Source of the DNA: Synechococcus sp. CS-1331
Lineage (GTDB): Bacteria > Cyanobacteriota > Cyanobacteriia > PCC-6307 > Cyanobiaceae
NCBI GenBank assembly: GCA_025127975.1
Contig: JAHLYQ010000014.1
Span: forward strand, 1 to 57,979
Length of the DNA: 57,979 nucleotides
Direction of reading: 5' to 3'
The translations under genes were made by a program, and so were the position numbers. The stretch's first letter is position 1, and each line of letters starts with the position of its first letter. A model generated the notes under the pieces. The model was not told the origin of the DNA. It made no database searches and was given only the letters and a program-made list of their open reading frames with translations. Below are positions 1-8,096 of this stretch, in pieces.

Positions 1-20
1 ACCGCGGTGGGGTGATGCCG

Positions 21-87
21 TCACTGCTGAGCGATCCCTGAGGGAAGAAGAACGGGCAAGGAATAGTCTCTGATCGCTCAGCGGTGA
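21..87. repeat. Imperfect inverted repeat (possible hairpin)
   Basis: Arms at 21-36 and 72-87 are reverse complements with one mismatch, separated by 35 bases. No gene is visible around it. It could be an RNA hairpin or a relic of a mobile-element end; the sequence does not decide between them. Confidence 0.4.
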
Positions 88-121
88 GTGATCAGGCTTG
101 CATTCGTGCTGCGGGGCGTCC

Positions 122-295
122 CGACCCCTGAACGCATACAAGACTGGTGACCTGGGTCTTCGTACCTAAATCGAAAACTACACTTGGCTCGTGGTATCCA
201 AAAATGGCTACAGGCAAATGACCCCCAATAACTACATCGAGGCCTAGAACTGGCTCAAGACCAGCAGTCGCGGCCGCGTCGACGTGTATTTCTGA
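122..295 (+). pseudogene. Possible decayed 3' end of an unidentified gene
   Basis: One plus-strand frame ending at a TGA at 293-295 reads like a protein C-terminus (for example MTPNNYIEA, then NWLKTSSRGRVDVYF) but is interrupted by in-frame stops near 167 and 245. The base composition is less GC-rich than the neighbouring genes. I do not recognise the family. It may be a gene remnant next to the toxin-antitoxin module, or chance. Apart from the inverted repeat at 21-87, nothing else is seen in 1-308. Confidence 0.25.
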
Positions 296-308
296 GTCGC
301 CTCAGGCC

Positions 309-743
309 TCAGAGATCCGCAGGATTCAGCCAGCGCAACCCTTTGAAGCGGGCAAAGCCCCGATCAAAAGACACCCAGGTGGCGCCTATCTCCAGGGCTG
401 CTGCTGCCAGGTACACATCGGTCATGTCCTGAGAGCTGGGCCGATGGTCAAGCACCATCTGACGGAACAGGTCCCAATGGCGGGGGCCTGGATCCAGGAT
501 CGACACCGCGGGAGAAGCGGTGAGGCTGTCGATAAAGGCAATGGCGACGGCCGCATCCAGGGGTTCGCTGAACACGCGCCGGTCGGTGGCCACCCTCAGG
601 AAGCCGCTCACCACCACAGAAAACAGGCCCAGACCCTCCGGTAAGACACGATTCGCCAAGAGCCAGGCACGCGCCTCTTGATGGCGTGGCGAGATCTGCA
701 GGCAGGCCTGCACCAGCACATTCACGTCAACGCACACCATCAC
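309..743 (-). CDS. vapC: VapC-type PIN-domain toxin
   Basis: This 144-residue protein has the single PIN-domain layout of VapC ribonuclease toxins. An N-terminal acidic motif (VDVN) is followed by a mid-protein SGFLRVAT block, a conserved Asp in TDVYLAAAAL and a terminal acidic motif (SFDRGF). The SGFLRV and GPRHW blocks resemble a VapC subfamily common in actinobacteria and cyanobacteria. It follows its antitoxin with a 2-base gap, so the pair is almost certainly one operon. Tandem ATGs at 743 and 740 leave the exact start open. RNA cleavage and its target are inferred from the family. Confidence 0.88.
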   Translation of the reverse strand: MMVCVDVNVLVQACLQISPRHQEARAWLLANRVLPEGLGLFSVVVSGFLRVATDRRVFSEPLDAAVAIAFIDSLTASPAVSILDPGPRHWDLFRQMVLDHRPSSQDMTDVYLAAAALEIGATWVSFDRGFARFKGLRWLNPADL

Positions 744-745
744 GC

Positions 746-1006
746 TCAGCGCAGCTGCTCCAGCGGCAGACCTTCATCGAGCAACGAACGGAGTGCCGAC
801 ATGTCATCAAGATCAACACCTGGGCGCAGCACACCCCCCCCATGCACCGGCAGGGGAGGAAGCTCGCTCCACGCCAGCTGACTCGCTCGATTGAGATAGG
901 CCTGCAGCGCCGCCTCGAACACCGCGCCCACCGAAGCGCCCTCCCGGGCAGCCTGCAGCTTGGCCTGCACGTAAAGAGCGTCGCTGATGGTGAGCGTGGT
1001 GCGCAT
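746..1006 (-). CDS. Ribbon-helix-helix antitoxin paired with the PIN toxin
   Basis: This 86-residue protein starts MRTTLTISDALYVQAKLQAA, the usual N-terminal beta strand and helix of a ribbon-helix-helix DNA-binding antitoxin. The acidic C-terminal half (PGVDLDDM to EGLPLEQLR) would wrap the partner toxin. It is the first gene of the two-gene operon with the downstream VapC. The direct repeats immediately upstream suggest autoregulation. The VapB-like role is inferred from pairing and fold. Confidence 0.85.
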   Translation of the reverse strand: MRTTLTISDALYVQAKLQAAREGASVGAVFEAALQAYLNRASQLAWSELPPLPVHGGGVLRPGVDLDDMSALRSLLDEGLPLEQLR

Positions 1007-1043
1007 GGATGCATCTTAATGCGCACATCTTGCATCTTGATGC
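1007..1043 (-). promoter_or_regulatory. Candidate antitoxin operator: phased direct repeats
   Basis: Between the antitoxin start codon (1006) and the end of radA (1044) lie GCATCTTAATG (1011-1021) and GCATCTTGATG (1032-1042), 21 bp apart or about two helical turns. A further CATCTT sits at 1026-1031. Ribbon-helix-helix antitoxins usually bind such tandem sites to repress their own operon. The assignment is inferred. Confidence 0.5.
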
Positions 1044-2492
1044 TCAGGCCCGATCGTCAGCCGGATTGACCCCCAGGGCCGCCACCAGGGCTTCGGCCAC
1101 CGTGCCCGCCTCCAGCAACTGCAACCCCAGGCTGGCGGCCGTCTTGGCCAGGCCGCTGCCCTTCGGCAGCACCGCCCGGGTGAAGCCCAGCCGCGCCGCC
1201 TCCTGCAGCCGCAGCTCCAGCTGGCCCACGGGCCGCAGCTGGCCACCCAGGCCCAGCTCCCCCACCAGCACCGTGCCGGGCGGCAGGGTGAGGTCGCGGT
1301 AGCTGGCCACCACCGCCGTGGCCACGCCCAGATCCGCTGCGGGCTCCTCCACCTCCAGGCCGCCGGCCACCGCCAGGTAGCAGTCGAAGCGCGACAGGGG
1401 CAGGCCCAGGTGTTTTTCGAGCACCGCCAGGATCTGGTGCAGGCGGCCCACGGCGATGCCGGTGGCACTGCGGCGCGGGCTCGCATAGCTGGTGGTGCTC
1501 ACCAGGGCCTGGAGCTCCACCACCAGGGGCCTGGTGCCCTCACAGGCCACGATCGTGGCGGTGCCGGCACTGGGTTCGTCGCCGCCCAGAAACAGCTCGC
1601 TGGGGTTGGTGACCTCGGCCAGGCCCCGATCACGCATTTCGAACACCCCCAGCTCATGGGTGGCGCCGAAGCGGTTCTTCACCGCCCGCAGCAGCCGGTG
1701 GCTGGCGAAGCGGTCGCCCTCGAAGGTCAGCACCGCATCCACCAGGTGCTCGAGCACCTTCGGGCCCGCCAGGGCGCCCTCCTTGGTGACGTGGCCCACC
1801 AGCAGCAGGGCCGTGTCCTGGCGCTTGGCAATGCGGGCCAGGGCGGCGGCACATTCGCGCACCTGGGCCACCGAGCCGGGGGCACTGGCCAGCTCGCCGT
1901 CATGCAGGGCCTGGATGCTGTCGATGATCGCCACCGCCGGCCGCAGACTCTCGAGCTCCTGCAGCACCAGCTCCAGGTCGGTTTCGGCCAGGAGCTGGAA
2001 ATTGGCGCTGGGGGCGACATCGGTCTGGGTGGTCGGGGCTAGCCGGCGCCAGCGCAGCTTCACCTGCTGGGCCGATTCTTCGGCACTCACGTAGAGCACT
2101 GAGGCGCGGCCGGCCATCGAACAGGCGCTCTGGAGCAGCAGGGTGCTCTTGCCGATGCCCGGATCGCCGCCCACCAGCACCAGGGAGCCGGGCACCAGGC
2201 CCCCGCCCAGCACCCGATCAAACTCGCCGTAGCCGCTGCTGAGCCGCTGCAGGGCCCGCTCCCCCACCGCCTGGATCGGCTCGGAGCGCCTCGGCTGCCC
2301 TGCCGAGCCGCCTTCCAACGCCTTGACGCCAGCGGCAGCCGCCACCGGTCGTCGCCTGCGGCTGTCGGCAGCCGGGCCGGCCTTCTGCTCCACCAGGGTG
2401 TTCCAGCTGCCGCAGGCGGCGCACTTGCCAAAAAACTGGCGCGTCTGGGCCCCGCAGCTGGTGCAGACAAAAACGGAGCTGGGCTTGGCCAC
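1044..2492 (-). CDS. radA: DNA repair protein RadA
   Basis: This 482-residue RadA (Sms) is a RecA-like ATPase that drives branch migration during recombinational repair. Visible features are an N-terminal four-cysteine zinc finger (C10, C13, C24, C27), a Walker A motif GGDPGIGKST near residue 110, the family-specific KNRFG motif, and a C-terminal Lon-protease-like domain. Length is normal for the family. The start puts the zinc finger at residue 10, as usual. It is divergent from rpaB. Confidence 0.97.
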   Translation of the reverse strand: MAKPSSVFVCTSCGAQTRQFFGKCAACGSWNTLVEQKAGPAADSRRRRPVAAAAGVKALEGGSAGQPRRSEPIQAVGERALQRLSSGYGEFDRVLGGGLVPGSLVLVGGDPGIGKSTLLLQSACSMAGRASVLYVSAEESAQQVKLRWRRLAPTTQTDVAPSANFQLLAETDLELVLQELESLRPAVAIIDSIQALHDGELASAPGSVAQVRECAAALARIAKRQDTALLLVGHVTKEGALAGPKVLEHLVDAVLTFEGDRFASHRLLRAVKNRFGATHELGVFEMRDRGLAEVTNPSELFLGGDEPSAGTATIVACEGTRPLVVELQALVSTTSYASPRRSATGIAVGRLHQILAVLEKHLGLPLSRFDCYLAVAGGLEVEEPAADLGVATAVVASYRDLTLPPGTVLVGELGLGGQLRPVGQLELRLQEAARLGFTRAVLPKGSGLAKTAASLGLQLLEAGTVAEALVAALGVNPADDRA

Positions 2493-2613
2493 GGGCAGGG
2501 AGGAGGGGGCTGGTGGAAACGGGTCTCTATGAAGAAAGGTGGCGATGAATGAAAAGTTCGCCCCTCATACCTTTTCAGTAGGGGCTATCTGATGTACCAG
2601 CCCGGCTGCATTG
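2493..2613. promoter_or_regulatory. Divergent radA/rpaB promoter region
   Basis: About 120 bases separate the two divergent genes and are more AT-rich than the coding DNA. They contain a short inverted repeat (gcccct at 2560-2565, aggggc at 2580-2585). Promoters for both genes must lie here or inside the flanking genes. I could not place -10 or HLR1 elements with confidence. Confidence 0.4.
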
Positions 2614-3384
2614 ATGACGGCTTCCGCCCCCACCCCCCCGCTCGGAACCCAGCACGGCAAAGAGACCATCCTGGTCGTTGATGACGAGGCCAGCATCCGC
2701 CGCATTCTGGAAACCCGGCTTTCCATGATTGGCTACCAGGTGGTCACCGCCAGCGATGGCGTCGAGGCGCTGGAGCTGTTCAAGACCTGCCAGCCCGATC
2801 TGGTGGTACTCGACGTGATGATGCCCAAGCTCGATGGCTACGGCGTCTGCCAGGAGCTGCGCAAGGAATCGGATGTGCCGATCGTGATGCTCACCGCCCT
2901 GGGCGATGTGGCCGATCGCATCACCGGTTTGGAGCTGGGCGCCGACGACTACGTGGTCAAGCCCTTCAGCCCCAAGGAGCTGGAGGCCCGCATCCGCTGC
3001 GTGCTGCGGCGGGTGGAGAAGGAGGCCGTGGCCGGCATCCCCAATTCCGGCGTGATCAGCGTCGGCGACCTGCGCATCGACACCAATAAGCGCCAGGTTT
3101 ACCGCAGTGATGAGCGCATCCGGCTCACCGGCATGGAATTCAGCCTGCTGGAGCTGCTGGTCAGCCGCAGCGGTGAACCCTTCAGCCGCGGCGAGATTCT
3201 CAAGGACGTGTGGGGTTACACGCCGGAGCGCCATGTGGACACCCGGGTGGTGGATGTCCATATTTCCCGGCTGCGCTCCAAACTGGAGGACGATCCGGCC
3301 AACCCCGAGCTGATCCTCACGGCTCGGGGCACCGGCTATCTGTTCCAACGCATTGTTGACGCCGTTGTCTCCGAAGGGTCCTGA
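2614..3384 (+). CDS. rpaB: OmpR-type response regulator RpaB
   Basis: This is a 256-residue two-domain response regulator. The receiver has the acidic pair D23/D24, the phospho-acceptor D67 in VVLDVMMPKLDGYG, and the Lys of VVKPFSPKELEARIR. A winged-helix OmpR DNA-binding domain follows. The near-invariant cyanobacterial RpaB sequence is recognisable, including Cys59 (FKTCQP), which has been linked to redox control. RpaB controls high-light and photosystem genes through HLR1 sites. ATG at 2614 is preferred over an adjacent upstream TTG. The gene ends inside the proposed start of plsX, which suggests translational coupling. Confidence 0.93.
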   Translation: MTASAPTPPLGTQHGKETILVVDDEASIRRILETRLSMIGYQVVTASDGVEALELFKTCQPDLVVLDVMMPKLDGYGVCQELRKESDVPIVMLTALGDVADRITGLELGADDYVVKPFSPKELEARIRCVLRRVEKEAVAGIPNSGVISVGDLRIDTNKRQVYRSDERIRLTGMEFSLLELLVSRSGEPFSRGEILKDVWGYTPERHVDTRVVDVHISRLRSKLEDDPANPELILTARGTGYLFQRIVDAVVSEGS

Positions 3385-4675
3385 CAAGCGCGCCAAGCCC
3401 AGCCGGGCGATCCGCCGACTGGTGATCTGGTATCGCCGCAACGCGGCGGTCACCAGCCTGGTTGACACGGCCACCTCAGCGGCCAGCTCCGCCGCCAACA
3501 CCGCCGGCACCGCCACCAGCGTGGCCGGCAGCATGGCCAACACCGTGCTGCAGCCGCTGGTCTTTGATCCCCTGCGGCGCCTGCAACGCGGCCTAGGCGG
3601 ACCGGATGAGAACACGCCGATCAACGACTCCGACCGCCTCTGGGTCGCGGTTGATGGCATGGGCGGCGACCATGCCCCCGGCCCCATCCTCGAGGGCTGC
3701 CTGCGCGCCGTGGAGCTGCTGCCCCTGCGGGTGCGCTTTGTGGCCGAGAGCGCCCCGCTCCAGGCCGCGGTGGCCGCCATGGACCTGCAGGACCAGCTCA
3801 ACGGGGCCGTGGCCCGAGGGTTGATCGAGCTGGTGCCGAGCGGCCCCTCGATCGGCATGCACGAGGAGGCCACGATGGTGCGCAAGAAGCGCGATGCCAG
3901 CATCAACAGGGCCATGGACCTGGTCAAACAGGGCGAGGCCATGGCGGTGTATTCCGCCGGCAACTCCGGCGCCGTGATGGCCTCTGCGATCTTCCGGCTG
4001 GGGCGCCTGCCGAGCATCGATCGCCCCGCCATCGGCGCCCTCTTCCCCACCAAGGACACCGAACAGCAGGTGCTGGTGCTGGATGTGGGCGCCAACATGG
4101 ACTGCAAGCCCGCCTACCTGCACCAGTGGGCCCTGCTGGGCCACATCTACAGCCGCGATGTGCTGCAGGTGGCCAAGCCCCGCATCGGCCTGGTGAATAT
4201 CGGCGAGGAGGAGTGCAAGGGCAACGAGCTCTGCCTGCGCACCTACCCGCTGCTGGCCGGGGAGCGGCGCTTTGTCTTTGCCGGCAACTGCGAGGGCCGC
4301 GACATCCTCTCCGGCAACTTCGACGTGGTGGTGTGCGACGGCTTCACCGGCAATGTGCTGCTCAAGTTCCTGGAGAGCGTGGGCAGCGTGCTGCTGGATG
4401 TGATTAAGGAGGAGCTGCCCCGAGGCCGCCGCGGCAAGGTGGGCTCGGCCTTCCTGATCAACAACCTGCGCCGCATCAAAAAGCGCCTCGACCACGCCGA
4501 GCACGGCGGCGCCCTGCTGCTGGGGGTGGATGGGGTGTGCGTGATCGGCCATGGCAGCAGCAGGGCCCTCTCGGTGCTCAGCGCCCTGCGCCTGGCCCAT
4601 TCCGCCGCCAGCGGCGGGGTGATGGCCAACCTCCATGCCCTGGGCGCGAATGGGCCAGCGGTCGCCTGTGATTGA
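3353..4675 (+). CDS. plsX: Phosphate acyltransferase PlsX
   Basis: PlsX converts acyl-ACP to acyl-phosphate, the first step of phosphatidic acid synthesis. The core from about residue 95 (VAVDGMGGDHAPGPILEGCL) to HGGALLLGVDGVCVIGHGSS is typical. The protein is about 440 residues against about 340 for most bacterial PlsX, because of an N-terminal extension with RRLVIWYRRN followed by a small-residue-rich stretch. Picocyanobacterial relatives share such an extension as I recall. The TTG start at 3353 overlaps rpaB by 32 bases; a later start is possible but would remove the RRLVIWY block. It leads the plsX-fabH-fabD-plsC run. Confidence 0.93.
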   Translation: MLTPLSPKGPDKRAKPSRAIRRLVIWYRRNAAVTSLVDTATSAASSAANTAGTATSVAGSMANTVLQPLVFDPLRRLQRGLGGPDENTPINDSDRLWVAVDGMGGDHAPGPILEGCLRAVELLPLRVRFVAESAPLQAAVAAMDLQDQLNGAVARGLIELVPSGPSIGMHEEATMVRKKRDASINRAMDLVKQGEAMAVYSAGNSGAVMASAIFRLGRLPSIDRPAIGALFPTKDTEQQVLVLDVGANMDCKPAYLHQWALLGHIYSRDVLQVAKPRIGLVNIGEEECKGNELCLRTYPLLAGERRFVFAGNCEGRDILSGNFDVVVCDGFTGNVLLKFLESVGSVLLDVIKEELPRGRRGKVGSAFLINNLRRIKKRLDHAEHGGALLLGVDGVCVIGHGSSRALSVLSALRLAHSAASGGVMANLHALGANGPAVACD

Positions 4676-4700
4676 CTGAGCCGATCCCAGGCTGAATCCG

Positions 4701-5759
4701 GTGTCGCAAGGCGCAGTCCCCCCACCAGTGAGGGTCGGCATCGGTCCATTCGGCATGGCCCTTGTGGGTTGCGGCAGTGCCGTGCCGGCGGCCAGCATCT
4801 CCAACCAGCAACTGGGGGAGCGGGTTGAGACCAGCGACGAGTGGATCCGCAGCCGCACGGGCATCGGCGCCCGCCGGGTGGCCGGACCCGACGAACCCCT
4901 CACCTGCCTGGCCAGCCGGGCTGCCCAGCTCGCCCTCGACCATGCCGGCTGGACGGCGGACGATCTCGACCTGATCCTGCTGGCCACCTCCAGCCCGGAC
5001 GACCTGTTCGGCACGGCCCCCCGGGTGCAGGGGGCCCTGGGGGCCAGCCGGGCCGTCGCCTTTGATCTCACCGCCGCCTGCAGCGGCTTTCTGTTTGCCC
5101 TGATCACCGCCGGCCAATACCTGGGCAGCGGGGCGATGGGGCGGGCCCTGGTGATTGGCGCCGACCAGCTCAGCCGCTGGGTCGACTGGGACGACCGCAG
5201 CACCTGCGTGCTGTTTGGCGATGGTGCCGCCGCGGTGGCGGTGGAGGCCTGCGGGGCCAGCGACAACGGCCTGCTGGGCTTTCGCATGCGCTCAGACGGC
5301 AGCCGCAACGCCTGCCTCACCCTGGCCCAGCTGGATCGCCATGCCCCCCTACTCGGGGGGCTCACGGCCCAGCAGGGGGGCTTTGCACCCATCCAGATGA
5401 ATGGCCAGGAGGTCTACAAGTTCGCGGTGCGCGAGGTGCCGGCGATCCTGGCCGAGCTGCTGGAGGCCACCGGCACCACCCCCGGGCAGCTCGACTGGCT
5501 GCTGCTGCATCAGGCCAACCAGCGGATTCTCGACGCGGTGGCCGACCGCTTCGCGGTGCCCCACGCCCAGGTGCTCAGCAACCTGGCCCATTACGGCAAC
5601 ACCTCGGCCGCCACCATTCCGCTGATGCTCGATGAGGCCGTCAAGGACGGGCGGGTGCAACCGGGCCACCTGCTGGCCAGCAGCGGCTTCGGCGCCGGCC
5701 TGAGCTGGGGCGCGGCCCTGCTGCGCTGGAGCGGCCCCCGCGGCGCAGCCCAGCCCTAG
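4701..5759 (+). CDS. fabH: 3-oxoacyl-ACP synthase III (KAS III)
   Basis: FabH condenses acetyl-CoA with malonyl-ACP to start fatty acid synthesis. The catalytic triad is visible: Cys in DLTAACSGFLFAL, His in LLLHQANQRI and Asn in HYGNTSAAT. Length is about 335-352 residues depending on the start. A GTG at 4701 gives the longest product, but the ATG at 4755 (MALVGCGSAVPA) matches the usual N-terminus better. It lies 25 bases after plsX and upstream of fabD, so it is likely cotranscribed. Confidence 0.96.
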   Translation: MSQGAVPPPVRVGIGPFGMALVGCGSAVPAASISNQQLGERVETSDEWIRSRTGIGARRVAGPDEPLTCLASRAAQLALDHAGWTADDLDLILLATSSPDDLFGTAPRVQGALGASRAVAFDLTAACSGFLFALITAGQYLGSGAMGRALVIGADQLSRWVDWDDRSTCVLFGDGAAAVAVEACGASDNGLLGFRMRSDGSRNACLTLAQLDRHAPLLGGLTAQQGGFAPIQMNGQEVYKFAVREVPAILAELLEATGTTPGQLDWLLLHQANQRILDAVADRFAVPHAQVLSNLAHYGNTSAATIPLMLDEAVKDGRVQPGHLLASSGFGAGLSWGAALLRWSGPRGAAQP

Positions 5760-5795
5760 CCCTAATCTCCTGGCCAACTTGCAAAGGGGCGCGCC

Positions 5796-6713
5796 ATGGG
5801 CATTGCCTGGGTATTTCCTGGCCAGGGCTCCCAGAAGGTCGGCATGGCCGCAGGCCTGCTGGAGCTGCCCCGGGCCCGGCAGCGGTTTGAACAGGCCTCA
5901 GAGCTGCTGGGTCGCGATCTGCTGGCCATCTGCGCCGGCAGCGCCGCAGGCGAGCTCAGCGAGCTCAACGACACCCGCAACACCCAGCCGGCCCTGTTTG
6001 TGATCGAAAGCCTGCTGGCCGAGGCGCTCCAGGCCCAGGGGCGCACCGCCCAGGTGGTGGCTGGCCACAGCCTGGGCGAGCTGGTGGCCCTGCACGTGGC
6101 CGGGGTGTTCGACTTCGCCACTGGCCTGGCCCTGATGCAGCGACGCAGCACCCTGATGGCCCAGGCGGGCGGCGGCGCCATGACGGCGGTGATCGGCTTC
6201 GACCGCGGCGAACTGGAGGCCCTGGTGGCCGCCACCGAAGGGGTGGTGATCGCCAACGACAACAGCAGCGCCCAGGTGGTGCTCTCCGGTCACCCCGAAG
6301 CGGTGGCGGCCGTCAGCGGCCAACTCAGCTGCAAGCGGGCCGTTCCCCTGGCCGTCAGCGGCGCTTTCCATTCCCCCCTCATGGCCGACGCGGCTGAGGC
6401 CTTTGGCCGGGAGCTGGGGGCGGTGCCCTTTGCCGATGCGGCCATCCCCGTGCTCAGCAACACCGATCCCACTCCGGAGACCAGCGGTGCTGCCCTCAAG
6501 GCCCGCCTGATCCGGCAGATGACCACGGGGGTGCGCTGGCGCGAAACCATGGACCAGCTCGGCGCCCTCGGGATCACCACCTCCGTGGAGATCGGGCCCG
6601 GTGCCGTGCTCAGCGGACTGATTAAACGCAGCTGCCCAGCCATAGTCACCGCCCAGATCAACAGTGCTGGCGATCTGGGTGGTGCCGATCTGGGGCTGGC
6701 CAGCGCCCCATGA
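5796..6713 (+). CDS. fabD: Malonyl-CoA:ACP transacylase
   Basis: FabD moves malonyl groups from CoA to ACP for chain elongation. The 305-residue protein has FPGQGSQKVGM at the N-terminus, the nucleophile elbow GHSLGEL, and the catalytic His in GAFHSPLM. Length is normal. The stop overlaps the start of plsC by 4 bases, indicating translational coupling. Confidence 0.96.
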   Translation: MGIAWVFPGQGSQKVGMAAGLLELPRARQRFEQASELLGRDLLAICAGSAAGELSELNDTRNTQPALFVIESLLAEALQAQGRTAQVVAGHSLGELVALHVAGVFDFATGLALMQRRSTLMAQAGGGAMTAVIGFDRGELEALVAATEGVVIANDNSSAQVVLSGHPEAVAAVSGQLSCKRAVPLAVSGAFHSPLMADAAEAFGRELGAVPFADAAIPVLSNTDPTPETSGAALKARLIRQMTTGVRWRETMDQLGALGITTSVEIGPGAVLSGLIKRSCPAIVTAQINSAGDLGGADLGLASAP

Positions 6714-7462
6714 ACAGGCCTGTCGCCGCCGTCAAACGGGCCCTGCGCCGCCGCAAACCCGCCGAGCCCCCGGCCCTGATTCGCACGCCCAGGCCCAGCC
6801 TCACCTACAGGCTGATCAGCTACCTGCTGGTGTTTCCGGTGTTCAGGCTGCTCTTCCGCGGCCGCACCAGTGGCAACGCCAAGGTGCCGCTGGAAGGGGC
6901 GCTGGTGGTGGTGGCCAACCACGGCTCCCACCTCGACCCGCCCCTGCTGGGCCATGCCCTGGGCCGGCCCGTGGCCTTCATGGCCAAGGCCGAGCTGTTT
7001 CGGGTGCCGATCCTGGGCCAGATCATCCGAGCCTGCGGGGCCTACCCGGTGGCCCGCGGCGCCAGCGACCGTGAGGCGATCCGCACCGCCACCGACCGCC
7101 TGCTGCAAGGCTGGGCCACCGGTGTATTCATCGACGGCAGCCGCCAGGCCGATGGCCGGGTCAACGCACCCCAGGCCGGAGCTGCCCTGCTGGCGGCCAG
7201 GGCCGGAGCGCCCCTGCTGCCGGTGGCGATCATCAACAGCCACCGGGCCCTGGGCCGGGGTCAGGCCAGCGCCCGGCTGGTGCCGATCCACATCCGCATC
7301 GGCACGCCGATCCCCCCGCCGGCGTCCCGGCGCCGCCCAGACCTGGACGCCGTCACCGCCGCCTGCCAGGCCCAGATCAATGCCCTGCTGGACCAGGGCC
7401 TGATCAACGACCGATCCCTCCCCCCAGCCAGCCAGGCAGATGGGCTGCCGCCCAGCCCTTGA
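6710..7462 (+). CDS. plsC: 1-acyl-sn-glycerol-3-phosphate acyltransferase
   Basis: This 250-residue acyltransferase has the HX4D catalytic motif in NHGSHLDPPLL and the acceptor-binding motif FIDGSRQADG in place of the more common FPEGTRS. It makes phosphatidic acid from lysophosphatidic acid at the inner face of the membrane. A hydrophobic segment (LISYLLVFPVFRLLF) precedes the active site. It is the last gene of the lipid run and converges on the ydcF-like gene with a 59-base overlap. Confidence 0.93.
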   Translation: MNRPVAAVKRALRRRKPAEPPALIRTPRPSLTYRLISYLLVFPVFRLLFRGRTSGNAKVPLEGALVVVANHGSHLDPPLLGHALGRPVAFMAKAELFRVPILGQIIRACGAYPVARGASDREAIRTATDRLLQGWATGVFIDGSRQADGRVNAPQAGAALLAARAGAPLLPVAIINSHRALGRGQASARLVPIHIRIGTPIPPPASRRRPDLDAVTAACQAQINALLDQGLINDRSLPPASQADGLPPSP

Positions 7463-8096
7463 GATCGCGACCACTCAGCACCCACAGGGCCGCCCGGACC
7501 CCATCCCCCCAGACCTTGCGGCGGCCCTCCGGCTGACAGCTATCGGCGCAGTCAACGGGCACGGGCGTGAGGTGAATGCCCCGGCTGCCGGCAACGATCC
7601 GGCCCACGAGCAGGGCCCTTTCCATGTGGTCGCTGCTGGTGACGAGTAGGGCGTGGCGGATGCGGGCCCGCCTCAGGTCGTCCACCAGGGAGGTGAAGTT
7701 GGAGAGGGTGTCACTGGCGCGGTAATCGAGCTGCACCTGGCTGGGCGGCAAGCCTTGGCGCAGTTCAAACAGCCAGTGGGCGTACTCGGGATTGCTGCCG
7801 CCGCTCACCAGCACCGGCAGGCCGTCACGGGCCGCCAGGGTCGCCGCCCGCTGCTCCCGGGCCGGATCGCCCCCCAGCACCAGGATCAGCTGGGCCGGGG
7901 GCGGGGTGGGCCACCACATGCCGCGCGACAGCCAGAGCAGGCCCACGGCCAGCCCCAGAGCCAGAAAGCAACGAAAGCCCCCAGCTCGCCGAGCAGGCCG
8001 CCGCCTGGGGCGACTGGATTGCCTGGGGTGCCTGGATCGCCTGGATCGGCCTGGCCGCCCTGAACCTCTGGGATGGCGGCCGGATGCCTCCCCCAT
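7404..8096 (-). CDS. YdcF/ElyC/SanA-family (DUF218) membrane protein
   Basis: This 230-residue protein has an Arg-rich N-terminus and one hydrophobic segment (CFLALGLAVGLLWLSR). A DUF218 fold follows, with LILVLGGDPAREQRAATLA, VLVSGGSNPEYA, a DTLSNF motif and LLVTSSDHMERALLV. The family is linked to envelope processes in enterobacteria; the substrate is unknown. Its ATG overlaps the stop of tsaB by one base (ATGA), so it is translated downstream of tsaB. Confidence 0.85.
   Translation of the reverse strand: MGEASGRHPRGSGRPGRSRRSRHPRQSSRPRRRPARRAGGFRCFLALGLAVGLLWLSRGMWWPTPPPAQLILVLGGDPAREQRAATLAARDGLPVLVSGGSNPEYAHWLFELRQGLPPSQVQLDYRASDTLSNFTSLVDDLRRARIRHALLVTSSDHMERALLVGRIVAGSRGIHLTPVPVDCADSCQPEGRRKVWGDGVRAALWVLSGRDLKGWAAAHLPGWLGGGIGR

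Noticed and set aside
2575..5392. Long minus-strand open frames opposite rpaB, plsX and fabH (510 and 599 codons)
   Set aside because: They lie opposite clearly conserved genes and their translations are low-complexity and resemble no family. High GC leaves the opposite strand free of stops.
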